Origin: Candidatus Zixiibacteriota bacterium
Lineage (GTDB): Bacteria > Zixibacteria > MSB-5A5 > GN15 > JAAZOE01
Length of the DNA stretch: 64,000 bases
Reading direction: 5' to 3'
NCBI GenBank assembly: GCA_036480375.1
Contig: JAZGGI010000034.1
Coordinates: 1-64,000, forward strand
Shown here piece by piece: positions 42,247 to 52,681 of the stretch; position 1 is the stretch's first letter, and the number at the start of each line of letters is the position of its first letter. The position numbers and the translations under genes are program-made. Below the pieces are notes generated by a model that was given only the letters and a program-made list of their open reading frames with translations, was not told the DNA's origin and did not search any database.

Positions 42247-43200
42247 CTAATCTTCAAGAATTCTGATACTGCCTCCGGAAGTTCGTAAATACAATTCGGG
42301 TCCGCCATCGCCTATCTCACCCCTCAGGGATGATTTTTTCTTGCGTCGGCTGGAAGAAATATCAAAATCCGATTTGACCCTGCCCGAACTTGTACGGGCA
42401 TCCAAATACACATTGATATCGGGAGATAAATAAACCGTTATTCCTCCGCCTGATGTCGTCAGACGACAATCACCCCGAGGCTGCTCGCTAATCCGGGCGT
42501 ATATCGAACCGCCCGATGTCGAAGCGTCGATTTCTCCCATTACTTCTTCTACTTCGATGCCTCCCCCGGAAGTATGAGCCGACACTTCGCCCTCAACATG
42601 ACCAATCTCTATTGAACCTCCCGAAGTAGAAACATCCGCGCGGCCTTTACAACTTTCAAGTGTAATACTCCCCCCCGATGTCTTGCCTTTTACAGGACCG
42701 GAAATATTGTCAAATCGAAGTGATCCGCCCGAGGTCCGCACATCAACCTCGCCCTCCAAATCGCCGATATGAATGCTTCCCCCCGATGTTTTGGCATATA
42801 CGTTATACTTTTCCGGAACCGTTATTATAAATTTCGCCTGTAACGATCGGCGCGTTCTTGTGCCAAATATATTCCATCCGCGCGAATCGTTGCCAAAATA
42901 CTCGGCGTAAATCTCAACCGCGTTACCGTCCTGATTGAATTCAACCTCGAAATCATCGAACATATCCTGCGCGCGATCCTCATCCCGGGTTTTTGAATCG
43001 AGGATAATTTCTACGCCAATGTTGCTTTGATTGGACGCCTTAACCTCAATAGATCCAATTTCCGTGTCAATCGTCAATTCGCCACCGGGGGAAACGTTAA
43101 AATCTCGCGTAATTTCTTGCTTGATACCGGCCAGCGTCATCGCCGAGAACGCAATCACGATTATTAGAGACGCAATAAAAACTTTTCTAAAATCTGACAT
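42247..43200 (-). CDS. DUF4097 beta-helix-like exported protein
   Basis: This 317-residue protein has a signal peptide (SLIIVIAFSAMTLAG). A right-handed beta-structure is built from repeats with the core TSGGSI, about every 18-25 residues: KTSGGSIHIGDLEGEVDVR, then RTSGGSLRFDNI, KTSGGSITLESC, STSGGSIEIGH and so on. This is the DUF4097 (putative adhesin) pattern. Such proteins are exported or periplasmic, and their function is not defined. It is a single-gene unit with AGGAGGG just before the ATG and convergent to the corrinoid operon. Confidence 0.8.
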   Translation of the reverse strand: MSDFRKVFIASLIIVIAFSAMTLAGIKQEITRDFNVSPGGELTIDTEIGSIEVKASNQSNIGVEIILDSKTRDEDRAQDMFDDFEVEFNQDGNAVEIYAEYFGNDSRGWNIFGTRTRRSLQAKFIITVPEKYNVYAKTSGGSIHIGDLEGEVDVRTSGGSLRFDNISGPVKGKTSGGSITLESCKGRADVSTSGGSIEIGHVEGEVSAHTSGGGIEVEEVMGEIDASTSGGSIYARISEQPRGDCRLTTSGGGITVYLSPDINVYLDARTSSGRVKSDFDISSSRRKKKSSLRGEIGDGGPELYLRTSGGSIRILED

Positions 43201-43401
43201 ATCGAGAACCCTCCTTTAATACGCTTCTTCAATAATATTAGACAATGCCAGTCAAATAAGCGTTGCCTGTTCTTTGCCGATAGCTTCTTTGTTTATCAAT
43301 ACGCAATTTATGACTCAGGTGTTTCGCCATAATCCCAAATAATGGATAATTCCATCCAACTCCTTTTCCGACAATTTTTTAGACCAAAAGCAACAAAACT
43401 A

Positions 43402-43429
43402 TTGTCAAATGTTTGAATTTGGGTATATT
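43402..43429 (+). promoter_or_regulatory. candidate sigma-70-type promoter for the C10 peptidase
   Basis: TTGTCA (43402-43407) and TATATT (43424-43429) are spaced by 16 bp. The implied start leaves a leader of about 170 nt before the peptidase gene. Confidence 0.5.
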
Positions 43430-43471
43430 TAGGCTAAAGAGGGCCAACAATTTCTGCAATGGAACTGCAAC

Positions 43472-43555
43472 ATGAACCGCCGTTCAAAGTTACTAACTTT
43501 TTTATCGAAGATACAACAGCGTGTCTTGGACGAAGAGTTTGCCGATAACCTATAA
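43472..43555 (+). CDS. possible 27-residue leader peptide
   Basis: The frame reads MNRRSKLLTFLSKIQQRV and ends ADNL, then TAA. The same frame continues after the stop with a hydrophobic stretch (GIGSGIIAGILLVMGALML) leading into the peptidase signal sequence. This could be a short translated leader or the rest of a membrane-protein gene broken by a stop. The ribosome site is weak (GGAACTG). Confidence 0.25.
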   Translation: MNRRSKLLTFLSKIQQRVLDEEFADNL

Positions 43556-43606
43556 GGTATTGGCAGCGGGATAATTGCAGGCATCTTACTTGTGATGGGA
43601 GCACTG

Positions 43607-46600
43607 ATGTTAAAAGAATTTTTACAGCACACGCGTAGATTTTTGATAGCCAGTCTTGTTGTTTTGGCTATTCTGATTTCATTTTCAAATTCCGCTTATG
43701 CCACAATAGCGACTGAGAATGAAATGGATCAGGTTTGTAAAAATTGGCTCAGCCAGGTCGTTAAAGAACTGGGGAGCTGGGGCGGTAGTTTATATCCGGA
43801 AATTGAATATTCGCAGGATATTATAGAAAACGATACTCTATTGGGAAGGTATTACTCTATCTCTCCCAGCGGCTTTATAGTAATTCCGGCTCTTCGTGAA
43901 TTGGCGCCGGTTAAGGCTTATTCCGAGGAAACTTCATTGAATATCGACGATGAAGGGGGTATGGCTTTGATGTTCAGGCAGGTCTTAAAAAGCCGCATGG
44001 ATATTTATACCGAAGTTTACGGAAGTCTTGAAGCCGAACAAACCGGAACAGAGCTTCTGTTCGATAGAAAAAACGAACAGGCCTGGGACGAATTTACTGT
44101 TTCCGAAAAAGAATTCAACCAGACCATGAACAAAGGTCTTCTGGGCGCAACCGCAACTGTCGGCCCCCTTCTAACGACCTCCTGGCATCAGAGGTCCCCT
44201 TATAATCTGGATTGTCCTACCGGATACCTGGGGCGAACATGCCTGGTCGGTTGCGTATCAACTGCCGCGTCTCAAATTATCTATTACCATAAATGGCCGC
44301 CTGAAGGCACTGGCGATCATTCTTATTACTGGGTGGGCGATTATGAGGATTGCGGAGGAACAACTCCCGGCCAGACGCTTTATGCAGATTTTTCCGATCC
44401 CTATACCTACGACCATTCCAACGCCAGCGTTGCCGAAATTTGCTATGAAATGGGTGTCGCTTATAACATGAAATATGGCACCTGCAAATCAGGAGCTTTT
44501 ACGTTAAATGGTGATTATATATTCCCTCAGTATTTTCAATACGATCAATCAGCACGCCGTGTAAATAGAGAAGATTATTCTGCCGACGAATGGTTCGATC
44601 TTATTAAAGAAAATATTGATAAAAACCGTCCTACACTTTACAGAATTTATAGTCACGCCATTGTCTGTGACGGCTGGCGCGAAATCGGTACTACCAAACA
44701 GTACCACATGAATTATGGCTGGGGTGGCAGCCAAAATGCATGGTTCACATTGGATAATCTTCATTGCGATTGGAGTGAAGAATGCGGTCCTGACAAAGAA
44801 GGTATGGTTGTCGATATCATCCCCCTCAACGGCGCTCCTTATTTGGAAAGCCACGAACTATCCGATGCCAGTTCCGGCGACGGCGACGGGATTCCCGAAG
44901 CCGGCGAAACTATTGAGATGTATTTCACCATTGCCAACTACGGCGGGGTCCCAATTGAAAATATCTATGCCACTCTTACTATCGATGACGGTACGTTAAA
45001 TATCACCGACGACGCATCATTCATTTCATCGATACCCGCTTTTGACTCAGTAACCAGTTATGGTGACCCTTTTATATTTGAAATTCCTGCCAATTACGTC
45101 TCCCGTATTGATTCCTTTTTTATTGAGGTAACCTGGAACGATGGGCAGGATTCCGATAAATTAACCGGCACGTTTATTATAGGAAACATATCCGTACTTC
45201 TCGTGGATGACGATAATTATAAAACCTATGAAGACTACTACAAGGAGTGTCTTGATAAAATCCGCATGCCCTGCAGTGTTTGGACATATGCCAACCTGAA
45301 TCCTCCCCCGGTTGAGGAGCTTAATAAATATGATTTAGTAATATGGTTTACGGGAGATGATCGCGCTACTACATTGAATTCGACAAATATCGGCAATATA
45401 AAAAGCTATCTTGACGGCGGAGGAAACCTATTTCTTACCGGCCAGGGTATCGCCTCTCAACTCGCTACAGACGATCCCGTTCTTTTGAATAACTATCTAA
45501 AAACCGAATATCAATCCGGCGCGTATTCGCCGATTATAATTTCTGAAACCGCCAGCCAGCTATTGAATCCTGATGATACGCTTGTTATTTATAATATTGG
45601 AAATACATCCGGAGCCAATAATCAAACTAATACTGAACGAATTACTCCTGTCAATGGAGGTATTGCCCAGGCACATTATGTAACCGGCGATCATTATTCC
45701 ATTATATCGTACTCCGGGGCCGATTTCAATACGCTGTTTTTCGGTTTTGGTTTTGAAGGAATTAGCCTTGATACCATTCGTTTTGTCTCGCAGGATAGCA
45801 TGGTGGTCTATATTTTGGATTTCTTCGGCACTTCCGGTCCTCCCTCGCCTCCAAGCGCGACCGGCATCAGTGTCGCCCCCGGAGACCCGGATCACATGAC
45901 CGATCACGTTCCCGAATTTTCATGGTCTTATTTTGACGGTGATTCGGCTCCTCAATCGCATTATCAAATTCAGGTTACCAGCGATTTGAACTGGTATTTT
46001 GTTGATATGTGGGATACCGGTCCCGTCGCGGGAAGTGAGACCTCAGTTACTTATTTCGGAAGTGAGTTATTTGATGGAATTACATATTATGTCCGCGTCA
46101 GAGTCTCCAACGGCTTATACTGGTCGGATTGGATTTCAACAAATTTCGCCATGAACGGCTTGCCCGGTCCTCCTGTAGGTTTATCTCCTGATAATGAAGG
46201 AATGGTTACGTCAAGCAGCCCGGAACTTTCTCATGACGCCGCCCCCGATCCGGACGGGCTGCCCGTGGATTACAGTTATGAATTATATTCCGATATAACG
46301 ATGACCAACCTACTCGCTTCGGCTGACGATCAACCTCAGTCTTCCAGTCCGGTCACATGGCAGGTTCCCGTTTCCCTCGGAGAAGACCAGACATTTTACT
46401 GGAGAGTCCGCGCTGATGATGCCCTTGAAGATGGCCAGTGGTCGGAATTAGCGTCATTCTGCGTCAATGCCGATAATCAATCCCCGGCGCCATTTGAACT
46501 GACAAGCCCCGACAGCGCCGTTATCATGGAAAACCTCCTGCCGACTTTCACCTGGACAGCTTCCTCTGATGCTGATATCAACGACGAATTCACCTATATG

Positions 46601-46981
46601 CTCAGGTATTCCAAATGGAGTGATTTTGCTTCGCCTAAATCATTTTATGACCTGACCGCAGAAGAGTACACTATAACTACACCATTGGAATATGGAATAG
46701 ATTATTACTGGAAAGTTGTTGCCACCGACCTGCTGGGAGCCGAAACAATCTGCTCTAATATTCGAATTTATATAACGATGCTGGAGGGCGACGCCAACGC
46801 CGACCGAACAATAAACGTCGGCGACGCTGTTTTTCTAATCAACCATGTATTTAAAAGCGGTCCCGCACCTGTTCCTCTAATCATGGGCGATGCAAATTGT
46901 GACGCTGAGGTTAATGTCGGCGATGCCGTCTATCTCATCAATAACGCCTTCAAAGGCGGCCCCGCCCCCGGATGCGACTAA
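43607..46981 (+). CDS. secreted C10 (streptopain-like) cysteine peptidase with dockerin repeats
   Basis: This is a 1124-residue exported protease. A signal peptide ends at about NSAYA (residue 32). A propeptide runs to about 180. The C10 catalytic domain has nucleophile C216 in VGCVSTAASQIIYYHKWP and H350 in YSHAIVCDGW, followed by the typical HMNYGWGG. The next section contains CARDB-like beta sandwiches, an amidotransferase-like VLLVDDDNYKTYEDYYKECL region and fibronectin-like repeats. Two dockerin-like repeats close the chain (INVGDAVFLINHVFKSGPAP and VNVGDAVYLINNAFKGGPAP). The ATG at 43607 follows GGGAG. Relatives such as SpeB and interpain degrade host or environmental protein. Confidence 0.88.
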   Translation: MLKEFLQHTRRFLIASLVVLAILISFSNSAYATIATENEMDQVCKNWLSQVVKELGSWGGSLYPEIEYSQDIIENDTLLGRYYSISPSGFIVIPALRELAPVKAYSEETSLNIDDEGGMALMFRQVLKSRMDIYTEVYGSLEAEQTGTELLFDRKNEQAWDEFTVSEKEFNQTMNKGLLGATATVGPLLTTSWHQRSPYNLDCPTGYLGRTCLVGCVSTAASQIIYYHKWPPEGTGDHSYYWVGDYEDCGGTTPGQTLYADFSDPYTYDHSNASVAEICYEMGVAYNMKYGTCKSGAFTLNGDYIFPQYFQYDQSARRVNREDYSADEWFDLIKENIDKNRPTLYRIYSHAIVCDGWREIGTTKQYHMNYGWGGSQNAWFTLDNLHCDWSEECGPDKEGMVVDIIPLNGAPYLESHELSDASSGDGDGIPEAGETIEMYFTIANYGGVPIENIYATLTIDDGTLNITDDASFISSIPAFDSVTSYGDPFIFEIPANYVSRIDSFFIEVTWNDGQDSDKLTGTFIIGNISVLLVDDDNYKTYEDYYKECLDKIRMPCSVWTYANLNPPPVEELNKYDLVIWFTGDDRATTLNSTNIGNIKSYLDGGGNLFLTGQGIASQLATDDPVLLNNYLKTEYQSGAYSPIIISETASQLLNPDDTLVIYNIGNTSGANNQTNTERITPVNGGIAQAHYVTGDHYSIISYSGADFNTLFFGFGFEGISLDTIRFVSQDSMVVYILDFFGTSGPPSPPSATGISVAPGDPDHMTDHVPEFSWSYFDGDSAPQSHYQIQVTSDLNWYFVDMWDTGPVAGSETSVTYFGSELFDGITYYVRVRVSNGLYWSDWISTNFAMNGLPGPPVGLSPDNEGMVTSSSPELSHDAAPDPDGLPVDYSYELYSDITMTNLLASADDQPQSSSPVTWQVPVSLGEDQTFYWRVRADDALEDGQWSELASFCVNADNQSPAPFELTSPDSAVIMENLLPTFTWTASSDADINDEFTYMLRYSKWSDFASPKSFYDLTAEEYTITTPLEYGIDYYWKVVATDLLGAETICSNIRIYITMLEGDANADRTINVGDAVFLINHVFKSGPAPVPLIMGDANCDAEVNVGDAVYLINNAFKGGPAPGCD

Positions 46982-47012
46982 GAATGCTTTTACATCAATC
47001 GAAATAAATCAT

Positions 47013-47045
47013 AAAAAAAGGCCGGTCAACCCCGGCCTTTTTTTT
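47013..47045 (+). terminator. rho-independent terminator
   Basis: AAAAAAAGGCCGG and CCGGCCTTTTTTTT form a strong stem over about 6 nt after the peptidase gene. Confidence 0.9.
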
Positions 47046-47109
47046 ACACAATTAAATTGCTTGCCTCACTTGAATCAAAGGGATATTAATATTTCAAAGG
47101 AGAAAAATT

Positions 47110-47619
47110 ATGGACGCAATCGAAGCGATTCTCAGGCGGCGGAGTATCCGCCAATATACTGGGGAAAAAATATCGGAGGAAATAATTGAAACCCTGCTGC
47201 GAGCCGCGATGAGTGCCCCTTCGGCCAATAATATCCAGCCTTGGCATTTTATAATAATCGACGACCGAAAAACTCTCGACGCCATCCCCAAATTCCATCC
47301 TTATTCAAAAATGCTGACGCAAGCCCCTCTCGCGATTTTAGTATGCGGCGACACAAAAGCGGTCATGAAACCCGAATATATCTATCTCGACTGTTCGGCG
47401 GCCACGCAAAATATTCTAATCGCCGCTCACACTTTGGGTCTGGGAGCAGTCTGGCTGGGGATTTATCCGAGAGAAGAACGTATTGAGGGAATAAAGAACT
47501 TAATGATGCTGCCGGAACATATCGAGCCGATTGCTCTTATTTCATTGGGTCACCCGGCCGAATCCAAAGAACCATCAAACCGATTTACAAAATCAAAAGT
47601 GAAATACAATCACTGGTAA
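47110..47619 (+). CDS. nitroreductase-family flavoprotein
   Basis: This 169-residue FMN-dependent oxidoreductase is of the short NfsB/NfnB-like kind. RRRSIRQYTGEKI binds the FMN phosphate. SAPSANNIQPWHFIII, DCSAATQNILIAAHTLGLGAVWLG and ISLGHPAE complete the family pattern. The physiological substrate is unknown; related enzymes reduce nitroaromatics, quinones or flavins with NAD(P)H. AAAGGAG lies 8-9 bp before the ATG. It is a single-gene unit. Confidence 0.9.
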   Translation: MDAIEAILRRRSIRQYTGEKISEEIIETLLRAAMSAPSANNIQPWHFIIIDDRKTLDAIPKFHPYSKMLTQAPLAILVCGDTKAVMKPEYIYLDCSAATQNILIAAHTLGLGAVWLGIYPREERIEGIKNLMMLPEHIEPIALISLGHPAESKEPSNRFTKSKVKYNHW

Positions 47620-47838
47620 TCTTTGTGGATGCAAAACATATTTATAATAATCCCCCCCATAATACAACAAAGATAATAAAGATGTCCCAGGCAATTTTCC
47701 CCTTACACTCGAATTAATTCATTTTTGTTGCGTATAATATGAACTATTGCTTATTGTCAGAAAGGGATGCCGGTTATTTGCCAATTAACAGACCGAAACA
47801 AAATCAAGACTGGTAGATAGAAATAAAGAAATTTTTCT

Positions 47839-49488
47839 ATGATTAGACTTATTGGCACCGATGAAAGTCGTTATTATTCCTGGGAGCTTACTCCCGGCGA
47901 ATATGTTATCGGTCGTAAAGCCTCCTGCGATTTCACTATCCCGGATAATACCATTTCCCGTCAACATGCTCAAATAACTATTGAAGATGACGGTCGCTTA
48001 ATATCAATCGAAGATTTAAACAGCCACAACGGCACATTTGTCAACGGTGAGCGCCTTAGTGAAAAAACGAATATCAAAATAGGCGATCGCATTCAATTTG
48101 GATGCACCGATTTTAAAATACAATCCGGTGATGACAACGATTTTGGCAAATCCGGATCCGAACCTCGCTTCTCGGGCACAGCCGATGCCGAGAATTCAGT
48201 GCTAATACCCATGTCCGAAGCGTTAAAACCTCTCCCCTCACAAATTACTGATTTACCTGAACTTTTGCCGACACTCTTTGACATGGCCAAAATGCTTGTT
48301 CTCCCGGAGCCTCGCGAAGTCATGCTTGAAAAATCATTGGAGCTAATAGGCAAAATTATCCCCAACGAGCGTTTGGCCGTGCTCCTGACTAAAAAAGATC
48401 ATACTCAGGTATATACAGCCGCCTGTTGTTTATCGAGCGGCAAAGAACCCGGATTTTTCTCACTGTCACAGACTATCCTTAGTGAAATTTTAACCAACAA
48501 AAACGCCATTGTAATTGACGACGCTGGTGCCGATCCGCGGTTTTCAAGCAAAGAATCAATAATTAAATCCGATTTGAAATCGGCTATGGCAGTGCCCCTT
48601 TTTGATGAAGACGCCGTATTTGGAATCCTCTACGCCGATACGACTAATCCAATCAAACGATATAACGACGATTACCTGCGCCTTTTCGCAACTGTCGGAA
48701 ATATTATCGCTTCCAAACTTTCCAATTACAATCTTCTCCATGAACGGCAGGAAAAACAAATATTTGAAGCGGAACTCTCGCGGGCATCATTGATTCAGGA
48801 GACATTAGTAACAAAGGAAATTCCCGAATTCCCGGGATACTCAATTCAGGCCGTGCAGGAACAATGCCGGGCCGTCGGAGGCGATTTATACGATTTTACT
48901 ATATTACCCGACGGCCGTCTCCTGTTTCTCCTGGCCGATGTCAGCGGCAAAGGAATGGGCGCTGCCCTGTTAATGTCTAATATCCTGGCCTCTTTCAGGA
49001 TTCTCTATGACGATACCGGATTCGATCTGACACGAGCGGTAAATCAAGTATCGCTTCAAATGTTCAATCATAGCATGGCCGATAATTTCGCCACTCTGTT
49101 TATCGGCTTGATAAATTCCCACACGCACGAATTGTGCTACTTAAACGCCGGACATAATCCGCCGCTGTTGGTAAAAGAAAATGGAAATCTTGAATTTCTT
49201 GAAGCTTCAGGAACTATGATTGGCGCCTTTGATTTTAGCTCCTGGACTGAAGACAAAGTTAATTTGAACCTAAATGATACTTTGATTGTTTTCACCGATG
49301 GTATTACCGAAGCCGGCTTTGACGATGAGGAATATTCTGATGAAAGGCTTGAAAAATTAGTTATCGAAAACAGAAATTCCCAACCCGACCAGTTATCGCG
49401 TATAATTATGAAGGACATAAATAATTTTATGGGGGATGCTCCCCGGTCGGATGATATAACTATGATTATTATCAAAAGGGGCGAATAA
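47839..49488 (+). CDS. FHA-GAF-PP2C (SpoIIE/RsbU-type) phosphatase
   Basis: This 549-residue signalling protein starts with a forkhead-associated domain at about 5-98 (YVIGRKASCDFTIPDNTISR, then SHNGTFVNGERL), which reads phosphothreonine. A GAF domain spans about 150-300. The chain ends in a PP2C-type serine phosphatase at about 330-549, with metal-site motifs VGGDLYDF, LLADVSGKGMGAALLMS, CYLNAGHNPPLL, IVFTDGITEA and the final SDDITMIIIK. It would dephosphorylate an anti-anti-sigma factor or similar partner. Its stop overlaps the next gene, a Ser/Thr kinase remnant, so the two once formed a kinase-phosphatase pair. Confidence 0.9.
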   Translation: MIRLIGTDESRYYSWELTPGEYVIGRKASCDFTIPDNTISRQHAQITIEDDGRLISIEDLNSHNGTFVNGERLSEKTNIKIGDRIQFGCTDFKIQSGDDNDFGKSGSEPRFSGTADAENSVLIPMSEALKPLPSQITDLPELLPTLFDMAKMLVLPEPREVMLEKSLELIGKIIPNERLAVLLTKKDHTQVYTAACCLSSGKEPGFFSLSQTILSEILTNKNAIVIDDAGADPRFSSKESIIKSDLKSAMAVPLFDEDAVFGILYADTTNPIKRYNDDYLRLFATVGNIIASKLSNYNLLHERQEKQIFEAELSRASLIQETLVTKEIPEFPGYSIQAVQEQCRAVGGDLYDFTILPDGRLLFLLADVSGKGMGAALLMSNILASFRILYDDTGFDLTRAVNQVSLQMFNHSMADNFATLFIGLINSHTHELCYLNAGHNPPLLVKENGNLEFLEASGTMIGAFDFSSWTEDKVNLNLNDTLIVFTDGITEAGFDDEEYSDERLEKLVIENRNSQPDQLSRIIMKDINNFMGDAPRSDDITMIIIKRGE

Positions 49489-49872
49489 TGCTTGAAACCG
49501 GTCAACAAATAGCGCATTTCAAAATTGTGAAGAAAATCGGCGCCGGCGGTATGGGTGAAGTCTATCTGGCCGAAGATACGAAATTAAAACGCCGCGTCGC
49601 CCTGAAAATCCTGTTGGCTGAATTTTTCGGGGATGATGAACGAAAAAGCCGTTTCCATCTTTTCCGAATACTTTGAAAATCCGGGAATGACATCATCGGG
49701 TAGAACCTATCTTAAAGTACTCTACCATCTCGCTATTGCCTATGAAGGTCTAAACGAAACTGAAAAAGCGAATGAAGTTTACCGCGAAATATTAAAATTC
49801 TGGGATAATACCGATATCCAAATCAAATATATTGAATATGCTCGAGAGTATCTGAGTCGGGAAGTTAGTTAA
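49488..49872 (+). pseudogene. Ser/Thr protein kinase with TPR tail, internally deleted
   Basis: Two frames encode the two ends of a PknB-like kinase. The first gives the glycine loop and ATP lysine (IVKKIGAGGMGEVYLAEDTK, RRVALKIL), then FGDDERKSRF. The second, overlapping at 49633-49676, gives a TPR-like C-terminus (YLKVLYHLAIAYEGLNETEK, ANEVYREILKFWDNTDI). The catalytic loop HRDxKxxN, DFG and everything between are missing. The likely junction lies at about 49630-49655, where both frames read plausibly. The remaining piece cannot phosphorylate. Either a large deletion occurred in the genome or the assembly collapsed here. Confidence 0.75.
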
Positions 49873-50063
49873 AAATTCAATATCTATTCGGTAAATTGAA
49901 ATTTTCAATGGGGCGAGTCAATATTTCCCCTTTTTGACTTGCCAAATAAAGATTCCTCAGCCATATTGTCCGTTAATCTGGGCAGGGTACGGTTGAAATT
50001 GACCGTCTATATAGCCCTATAAATATTGAATTAACATAATTCTACCTGGAATGGAGTGGGTCA

Positions 50064-50762
50064 ATGGCTTCCCTAACGGCAGTCTTTTTTTCCTCGATTG
50101 GAAAAAAATTCATCAACGCCGTTTCCGGTTTTTTCCTCGTAATATTTCTATGTATCCATCTTTTGGGCAACATTACACTTTTAACCGGAAACGCTGACGC
50201 GTTCAATGCCTACGCCCATTTTCTTATGGGCTTGGGTATATTAATCTATATCTCTGAGTTTGGGCTGGTGCTATTTTTCGCCCTGCATATCATCACCGCC
50301 ACTTCGGTCTGGTGGGATCAGCAGGTGGCTCGACCGGTCGCTTACAAGAACTCTAAATCTGCCGGAGACACCAGCAAAAAAACATTATCGTCCAGTACCA
50401 TGATATATACCGGGGCGATAATTCTGGTTTTTTCGATACTTCACCTGATAACCCTGAAATATGGTCCCGGTGTTGCCGAAGGTTATACAACCGATATCGA
50501 CGGCGTGGTCATGCGCGATCTCTATCGCTTAACAGTAGATGTCTTCGCGCAGCCCTGGTACACCGCCTCGTACGTTCTGGCAATGATCCTGATGGGGTTT
50601 CATCTCAGGCACGGCGTCTGGAGCATGTTCCAATCGCTGGGTTTGAATCGCCCCAAATTTACATCATTCATGTTTAAGTTCGCGATCCTGGTCGCTTTCA
50701 TTCTTGCCTTCGGATTTATCGTGATTCCGGTCGTACTTTATCTGAAAGGGGGTGCCTTATGA
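50064..50762 (+). CDS. sdhC: succinate dehydrogenase/fumarate reductase cytochrome b558 subunit
   Basis: This 232-residue membrane anchor with five helices should bind two hemes b and the quinone. Candidate heme histidines are in [27 protein letters not shown] and [10 protein letters not shown]. The layout matches the B-type cytochrome b558 of Bacteroidota, Bacillus and Wolinella. It is the first gene of sdhCAB. Its TGA stop overlaps the sdhA start (ATGA). The complex oxidises succinate to fumarate or the reverse at the cytoplasmic membrane. Confidence 0.9.
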   Translation: MASLTAVFFSSIGKKFINAVSGFFLVIFLCIHLLGNITLLTGNADAFNAYAHFLMGLGILIYISEFGLVLFFALHIITATSVWWDQQVARPVAYKNSKSAGDTSKKTLSSSTMIYTGAIILVFSILHLITLKYGPGVAEGYTTDIDGVVMRDLYRLTVDVFAQPWYTASYVLAMILMGFHLRHGVWSMFQSLGLNRPKFTSFMFKFAILVAFILAFGFIVIPVVLYLKGGAL

Positions 50763-52672
50763 AATTAGATGCCAAAATTCCCGGCGGTCCCCTGGAAGCC
50801 AAATGGTCGTCATACCGCGGCCGGATAAAACTGGTTAATCCCGCCAATAAGCGTAAACATACCTTAATCGTCGTCGGAACCGGCCTCGCCGGTGGAGCCG
50901 CGGCGGCTTCCCTCGGAGAGTTGGGATACCAGGTTCTAAATTTCTGCATTCAGGACTCTCCCCGACGGGCTCACAGTATCGCCGCTCAAGGCGGAATCAA
51001 CGCCGCCAAAAATTATCAAAACGATGGCGACAGCGTTTGGAGATTATTTTACGATACGATAAAAGGCGGCGATTTCCGAGGCCGTGAAGCCAATACATAT
51101 CGGCTTGCCGAACTGTCCCTTAATATCATCGACCAATGCGTCGCTCAGGGCGTTCCTTTCGCCCGCGATTACGGCGGCCTCCTGGCCAACCGTTCTTTCG
51201 GCGGCGCGCAGGTCTCCCGTACCTTTTATGCCCGAGGCCAAACCGGACAGCAATTACTTCTCGGAGCTTACGGCTCTTTGATGCGGCAAGTTGACGCCGG
51301 AAATGTCAAAATGTTCCCGCGCCGCGAAATGCTTGATCTCGTCCTCGCTGATGGTAAAGCGCGCGGTATTACCTGTCGCAACCTTATTACCGGTGACATT
51401 GAATCTTACGCCGGAGACGCTGTCTTACTCTGTACCGGCGGCTATTCCCCGGTCTATTATCTTTCCACCAACGCCGTCAATTCCAACGGCTCAGCCATCT
51501 GGCGCTGTCACAAAAAGGGCGCCCTGTTTTCAAATCCTTGTTATACCCAGATCCATCCTACCTGTATTCCTCAGGAAGGTGACCATCAATCCAAACTAAC
51601 CCTGATGAGTGAATCGTTGCGTAACGACGGACGGGTTTGGGTGCCGATGAAAGAAAGCGACGATCGTCGTCCCAATGATATCCCGGAAAATGAACGCGAT
51701 TATTACCTGGAGAGAAAATACCCCAGCTTTGGTAATCTCGTTCCCCGTGATATCGCCTCCCGCAACGCCAAAGACGTTTGCGATGAAAACCGTGGAGTCG
51801 GCTCGACGAAAAAAGCGGTTTTCCTCGATTTCCGTGATGCCATCAAAAGACTGGGCAAAAACGTCATCGCCGAACGATACGGCAACCTCTTTGACATGTA
51901 TCAGAACTTAACCGGCGATAATCCTTACGAGGCGCCCATGATGATTTATCCCGCTCCCCATTACACTATGGGCGGCCTTTGGGTCGATTATAATTTGATG
52001 AGCACTATTCCCGGCCTGCATGTTCTTGGCGAAGCCAACTTCTCCGATCATGGCGCCAACCGCCTGGGGGCATCGGCGCTGATGCAGGGCTTGGCCGACG
52101 GTTACTTCGTCATTCCATACACCATCGGCAATTACATCGCCGGAACCGATCTCCCGAAGGTTACTATCGATCATCAGGCCTTCAAGGATTCGGTTGGTGA
52201 AGTCAATAAGGAAGTTGATAAACTTCTCGCGATCAAAGGCAACAAAACTATTCGCGAACTGCACCGTGATTTGGGTGATGTCATGATCGATAAGGTCGGC
52301 ATGTCGCGCGACGAAAAGGGCCTCAAACACGCTCTGGAGGTGATTCCCAAAATTGGCGAGGAATTCTGGAATAACGTCAACGTTCCCGGCAGCAGCGATG
52401 ATCTCAATAAGAGTCTCGAAATGGCCGGACGCACGGCCGACTTCCTCGAACTTGGAGAACTCATGGCTCGCGATGCTCTCATGCGTAAGGAATCATGCGG
52501 CGGGCATTTCCGAGTTGAGTACAAGACCGAAGAAGGCGAAGCCCTCCGCGATGATAAGAAGTTCACATTTGTATCTGCCTGGGAATACAAAGGTCCCGGT
52601 CAGCCGCATGAAATGCATAAAGAAGAGCTGGAATTCGAGCGTGTTACGCCATCCCAGCGGAGCTATAAGTGA
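50759..52672 (+). CDS. sdhA: succinate dehydrogenase/fumarate reductase flavoprotein subunit
   Basis: This 637-residue flavoprotein contains the FAD-binding [19 protein letters not shown]. The covalent-flavin site is H72 in [15 protein letters not shown]. The substrate-site loops are present ([37 protein letters not shown]). It carries the dicarboxylate active site of complex II. The length fits the b558-linked group. It sits between sdhC (4-bp overlap) and sdhB (9-bp gap). Confidence 0.93.
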   Translation: MKLDAKIPGGPLEAKWSSYRGRIKLVNPANKRKHTLIVVGTGLAGGAAAASLGELGYQVLNFCIQDSPRRAHSIAAQGGINAAKNYQNDGDSVWRLFYDTIKGGDFRGREANTYRLAELSLNIIDQCVAQGVPFARDYGGLLANRSFGGAQVSRTFYARGQTGQQLLLGAYGSLMRQVDAGNVKMFPRREMLDLVLADGKARGITCRNLITGDIESYAGDAVLLCTGGYSPVYYLSTNAVNSNGSAIWRCHKKGALFSNPCYTQIHPTCIPQEGDHQSKLTLMSESLRNDGRVWVPMKESDDRRPNDIPENERDYYLERKYPSFGNLVPRDIASRNAKDVCDENRGVGSTKKAVFLDFRDAIKRLGKNVIAERYGNLFDMYQNLTGDNPYEAPMMIYPAPHYTMGGLWVDYNLMSTIPGLHVLGEANFSDHGANRLGASALMQGLADGYFVIPYTIGNYIAGTDLPKVTIDHQAFKDSVGEVNKEVDKLLAIKGNKTIRELHRDLGDVMIDKVGMSRDEKGLKHALEVIPKIGEEFWNNVNVPGSSDDLNKSLEMAGRTADFLELGELMARDALMRKESCGGHFRVEYKTEEGEALRDDKKFTFVSAWEYKGPGQPHEMHKEELEFERVTPSQRSYK

Positions 52673-52681
52673 GGTGTTATC

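Larger units (their letters stand above)
43201..43606 (+). other. 405-bp intergenic region with promoter and short leader frame
   Basis: The left part holds the ribosome site and promoter region of the minus-strand DUF4097 gene. On the right a good promoter (43402-43429) points to the C10 peptidase gene. A 27-codon frame at 43472-43555 lies in the leader. Nothing else is evident. Confidence 0.5.
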
